DNA of 64,000 nt from Tigriopus japonicus (taxonomy: Eukaryota > Arthropoda > Copepoda > Harpacticoida > Harpacticidae). The translations under genes were made by a program, and so were the position numbers. Positions 60,601-64,000 of this stretch are shown here, in pieces (within the stretch, counting starts at the first letter, position 1; every line of letters starts with the position of its first letter). The stretch spans positions 488,095-552,094 of the forward strand of contig JAAGOF010000204.1 in assembly GCA_010645155.1 (NCBI GenBank), read 5' to 3'. The notes under the pieces were generated by a model. It was not told the origin of the DNA. It did no database searches and worked only from the letters and a program-made list of their open reading frames with translations.

Positions 60601-62731
60601 CCAAGGGCGTTTGTCCCTCATTCCTTTGGTCTGTCAGAAACGATAATCTGGCTCGAGAAGTACCCTCCACATACGAACCAGGGTTCTAAAAATAATTTCA
60701 AATTACGTCAAGCGTGAGCATTTCTTTCCACCGAGTCCAGAACTGCTTTATGTTGTTGCAATTTGTTAGTGCTGCTCATGCCTAACCTACAGTTAACCTC
60801 ATTTGTTATATGGCCTGGTTAAATGGAGAGCCCTAGATCTGTCAGTGACCCGTGTTATTCAGCCAGTCCCTTGGGTCGTCTCGCAAGGATCCCATGGCAA
60901 AAAGACAATTAAAGTGAGAGAAACTCACGCAGAGATAGATAGAAAGATGGATAGAGGGGAAGGAAGACAGCAGGGGGAGAAACAAGGACGGAAGAAAGAA
61001 AGAAGAAAGGATGCTGCCCTCTTAGAGTGGGTGCTACACTAGACTACAACACAACTGAACTATACTATATTGTTGTTGTTATTAGGACTTGTCGTATTCT
61101 AGGCACAACTCACCAGGGCTCTAGCTCCACCTGAAGCCCAGAAAGGATGCTTTCAAGCCTTTCTTTCTCTTTCCCTGTGTTGTTCTCTACATGAAGCCTT
61201 TGATGTCCTCTTCTCTCTCTTTCCGTCTTAAGTGGCCGTAACGTGTAATAGCTTGAGAGGGCAATAAACCATGTCTTGGTCGAGGCAATGTTGTTTCATC
61301 ATAACAAGAGGAAGAGGTCTTTGACTCAACCTTTCAAGGATGACTCTTGTTTTAGTGCGAAAAAATGCTTAATCTTATTGCTTTACCACATTAGTACCTA
61401 CTCACTTCTAGGCAGTCTATTCACTCCGAGAGCCTTCTTTTTGGACGCTATTCAAATGCCAACCGTTCCCTCGACTGCTTTGTGCTTCCTTGCTCCAGAA
61501 TTCATATGAATATAACATAGTAGAGGGTTGCAAAACCAAGATCGTGAAGAGTATGGTGATGACTTGAGTAAGTCAAGTAGGTTTTTATGAGGACTGTACA
61601 TCAGTGGACTCATTTGTATGTGACTCGCAAAGTGGCAATCCTCCCTCAGAGATGACTTGAACGGCCCATAAGCATAATTGCTCAATGGGCTAACTCAGAT
61701 CTCCTTGGCCTGTCCTCTGTAACATTTTAGTGCGTTCAGAACAGGAACGGGTATGCTATTTTGAAATCAACTTTCATTCTGATTGTCCCCTATCCACTTC
61801 AAAATAAACGCCTTTGAACTGGGAGGACAGATCAGAAAGGTCTTGGTAGTATGGTAATATTAACCTTTGGAGGATTCTCGGTGGCATGCGCATACACGAA
61901 AATAACGCCTCGACAGATATGGGAGTGACAAAAAATGAGGCGAAGAATAAAATATTCATCTGCATTCAGCATGGCGAGTCTCTGGAAACAAGTTGAAGTG
62001 CCTGACGAGAAGACGAGAGCATCATCATCATCATCCACCTCAGGCGGGTTGAAACCAAGAAACTAAGCTGGCAAGCAACAGTAGAATGCCAGATGAGGAG
62101 GAAGAGGAGGTGGAGAAGAAGAAGAAGGAACCCTGCTAAACCTAGATCGGCTGGATCTGTCTGGAATGGCCAACCCTTGTCCCTTGTTCCATGATCGTGC
62201 ACACTCGCAATGTTGGAACGTCTGGATCTGCTCCTATCGAGGCTAAAATACTGAAGCCATCCTCATGAACATGTATAGCCTATGGAGGAGAGCTTCTGTA
62301 GTGAGCTATGGAAATCGAGATGGGTTCAAACTTGGGCGAATGAAAACTTGCTTGGTTCCATCCAGCCGCCCGCCTCTATGGTTCCTTCATGAAATATGTA
62401 TGAGAGTTCAAACAGACACTTGAATGACAATTTACTTTATGCCCTCACCTGCTCATAGTACGAATTTTCATTTTCATTAGCCTGAAAAGAAATCAATAAA
62501 CTGGAGTATATTCTCGAGTTGTCGGCAGCGTATGTGTTTGGTTTGTCCTTGGTTTATTTCAAATGGGTTTCCCTTTTTGCTTTCAGAATGTCAACTTCCT
62601 CCACAATGGTTCGGAAGATGGTTCCACCTGGGGTTCTCTGAGCCTCTCCAAATCTCAGCTCCCGAAATCCAACACAAAGGACTCTGCGTCCAACAAAACG
62701 TCGACAAAAACATGTTCCTCATGCGAGACAG
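57631..62731 (+). CDS. 5' part of a secreted or membrane protein gene (two exons, continues past window)
   Basis: Exon 1 (57631-57850) begins with ATG at 57631, or at 57658 in the same frame. It encodes a Thr-rich start, a basic patch (RARRRRSHHF), seven histidines and a hydrophobic stretch (YYQLVFLCVQFLLALGRAG) that looks like a signal peptide or anchor. It ends at a consensus donor (GCAG/GTAAGA) in phase 1. Exon 2 (62587-62731, acceptor TTTCAG, donor ACAG/GTAGGC) joins in phase and reads ECQLPPQWFGRWFHLGFSEP, then ISAPEIQHKGLCVQQNVDKN. The spacing C-x-x-P-x-x-W-x-G-x-WF followed by KG-x-C recalls, from memory, the first extracellular domain of arthropod membrane glycoproteins annotated with DUF704x domains. 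Function is unknown. The next exon was not found before the window ends. A Ser/Thr-rich frame overlaps exon 2 but fits the upstream phase less well. Confidence 0.6.
57851..62586 (+). other. Long intron of the secreted-protein gene
   Basis: About 4.7 kb. It contains a CT-rich microsatellite (60558-60595) and purine-rich stretches near 60900-61010 and 62090-62135. No further exon or transposon was recognised, though a small exon could be missed. Confidence 0.5.
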
Positions 62732-64000
62732 GTAGGCCAACAAGATTTAACTTTGCATTGTTCTCTTTTTCGCTTTTTTTCAAAGACAATACGATGAGAT
62801 TTCTCGTTGACACTTTTTGTGTCTCAGAGCAATAATTGTCAGTGTAAAGCGTTCAAAATGTGAGTGATATGCCAAAATACGAGAGATCTCGTAAAGATCT
62901 CTCCGAAAAGGGTTTAACGTTGCCATAGCTCGCTCTTTTTTCGGGCAATTTGCCACTGTTTCAGTGGGATCGACGTTTGCTTTGTCATGCTACTGTGGTG
63001 GAAAACAAGCTTGTTTTTTCCACTTTCGAACGATGTTGACCAAAATTTGTAGCTTCTTTTTCTTGGTTTGTCTCTCGCCTCTTTCTTTCTCTCTTTCTGT
63101 TCTTTGGGTTTGACACTAGAGTGCGAGTTCTTGTTTCATTTTGGCTACCACTAAATTGGAATCCAGGATCCAGGGGGATCCGATCTGTCTTCTTCCGCCA
63201 AGAACAACATCTGTTTGAACTACGTACAGTCGATGTTTACAACAGAAAGTCCAATGTTTATTTAGGTTACTGTTGTGCTCCTGTAAATGAAGGGCGAAGC
63301 CGAAAAAAGGAGCAATACATTGAACATTTATGACAAAAGGTGCTGGCGTCGGCTGTGGTGAAGGTGGGGTGAGTGCGAGCGAGAGAAAGAGCTAAGAAGG
63401 TGCTTCTGCAATGCTCTGACATTCACATGCAACCAGTCTGGATTGTCGTAATGGTTCTATCAACCATTAAAGCCAATAGCAGAGCAATCAGTGCTAATGG
63501 TGACTGATAGGTCTTGGATCTGGAGAGTTGGCTCTCTTGTTAAATCCCGAGGAAGTCATCGCACAGTTTGGACTCCTCAAGAGTATGTAGAAAAACAACG
63601 TGCGGTGCTTAACCAATCATTAGATTGGCTCATCGAGGGCGAATAATGATGATGATTGCTTAGTTGAAACGATACAAACTCGATGATATGATATTCGCGA
63701 GACCTCACTCTCCTTTTTTCCTCTTTCACCTCTCCCAAGAGAACCGCAATGGCCATTTCAAATCGATTCATTTGCTCCAAGGGCTCACCGCAAATGCAAC
63801 CATAACTAAGAGCATGCACGACCTGAAGAAGGGGGCGAAACGGACGGACGACTGCATTATATATTCCACTACCTCTCCGCTCTTCTCTCTCTCTCATTCT
63901 CTATGTATCTTCTATGAGCATTCCCAAAATATGCAACATTCGATTGGTATTCCACACGAGTTCATGGCGAAAATGAGATCATTCGTTTATTTGGATCCCT
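62732..64000. other. Right edge, probably intron
   Basis: No frame here continues the cysteine-rich domain begun in the exon ending at 62731. CT-rich runs occur near 63075-63100 and 63878-63900. Nothing else was seen. Confidence 0.4.

Noticed and set aside
62563..62835. Ser/Thr-rich frame over the exon at 62587-62731
   Set aside because: The phase-1 join from 57850 selects another frame, which reads as a cysteine-rich domain with conserved-looking Trp and Gly spacing. The Ser-rich frame is kept only as an alternative.
1..64000. CRISPR arrays, bacterial operons, tRNA or rRNA genes
   Set aside because: Genes are spliced and animal-like. No spaced direct-repeat array, and no tRNA- or rRNA-like segment, was noticed by eye; a dedicated scan could still find a tRNA.

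Overview
The window is nuclear DNA from an animal, most likely an arthropod and plausibly a crustacean such as a copepod. The supporting signs are spliced genes with many short GT-AG introns, invertebrate-type protein families, and many small DNA transposons. The species cannot be fixed from sequence alone. A copepod would fit the fibronectin type II (FN2) domains fused to heme peroxidases, because FN2 proteins are, as I recall, expanded in parasitic copepods.

Layout. Positions 1-6900 are mostly non-coding, with a 5'-truncated LINE reverse transcriptase fragment (2237-3148) and a small hAT-type element. An intronless prohibitin-1 gene lies on the minus strand (6928-7746). From 8000 to 19600 is a transposon-rich block: an 819-bp hAT-like MITE with perfect 8-bp target duplications, a 17-bp minisatellite, a decayed second LINE fragment, a broken MULE/FLYWCH transposase with a second interrupted copy, and a foldback element with another hAT MITE nested inside it.

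From 23.3 to 31.3 kb two tandem heme-peroxidase genes (10 and 11 exons) share an unusual order: signal peptide, FN2-like domain, clip-like cysteine knot, peroxidase. Just downstream a 49-base assembly gap is flanked by a 544-bp near-identical direct repeat. From 33.5 to 36.6 kb is a seven-exon GPI-type alkaline phosphatase. From 40.6 to 52.3 kb is a four-exon MIG-10/RIAM/lamellipodin (pico) gene with a WLGELD motif, RA and PH domains. From 57.6 kb to the right edge is the 5' part of a secreted or membrane gene: two exons joined in phase across a 4.7-kb intron.

The genes do not form a pathway. The two peroxidases are a duplicated pair and probably act outside the cell; the phosphatase is also predicted to be on the cell surface. 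Prohibitin is mitochondrial and pico is a cytoskeletal adaptor. Exon boundaries were placed by reading splice sites, phases and protein similarity by eye; the joined models keep frame throughout.
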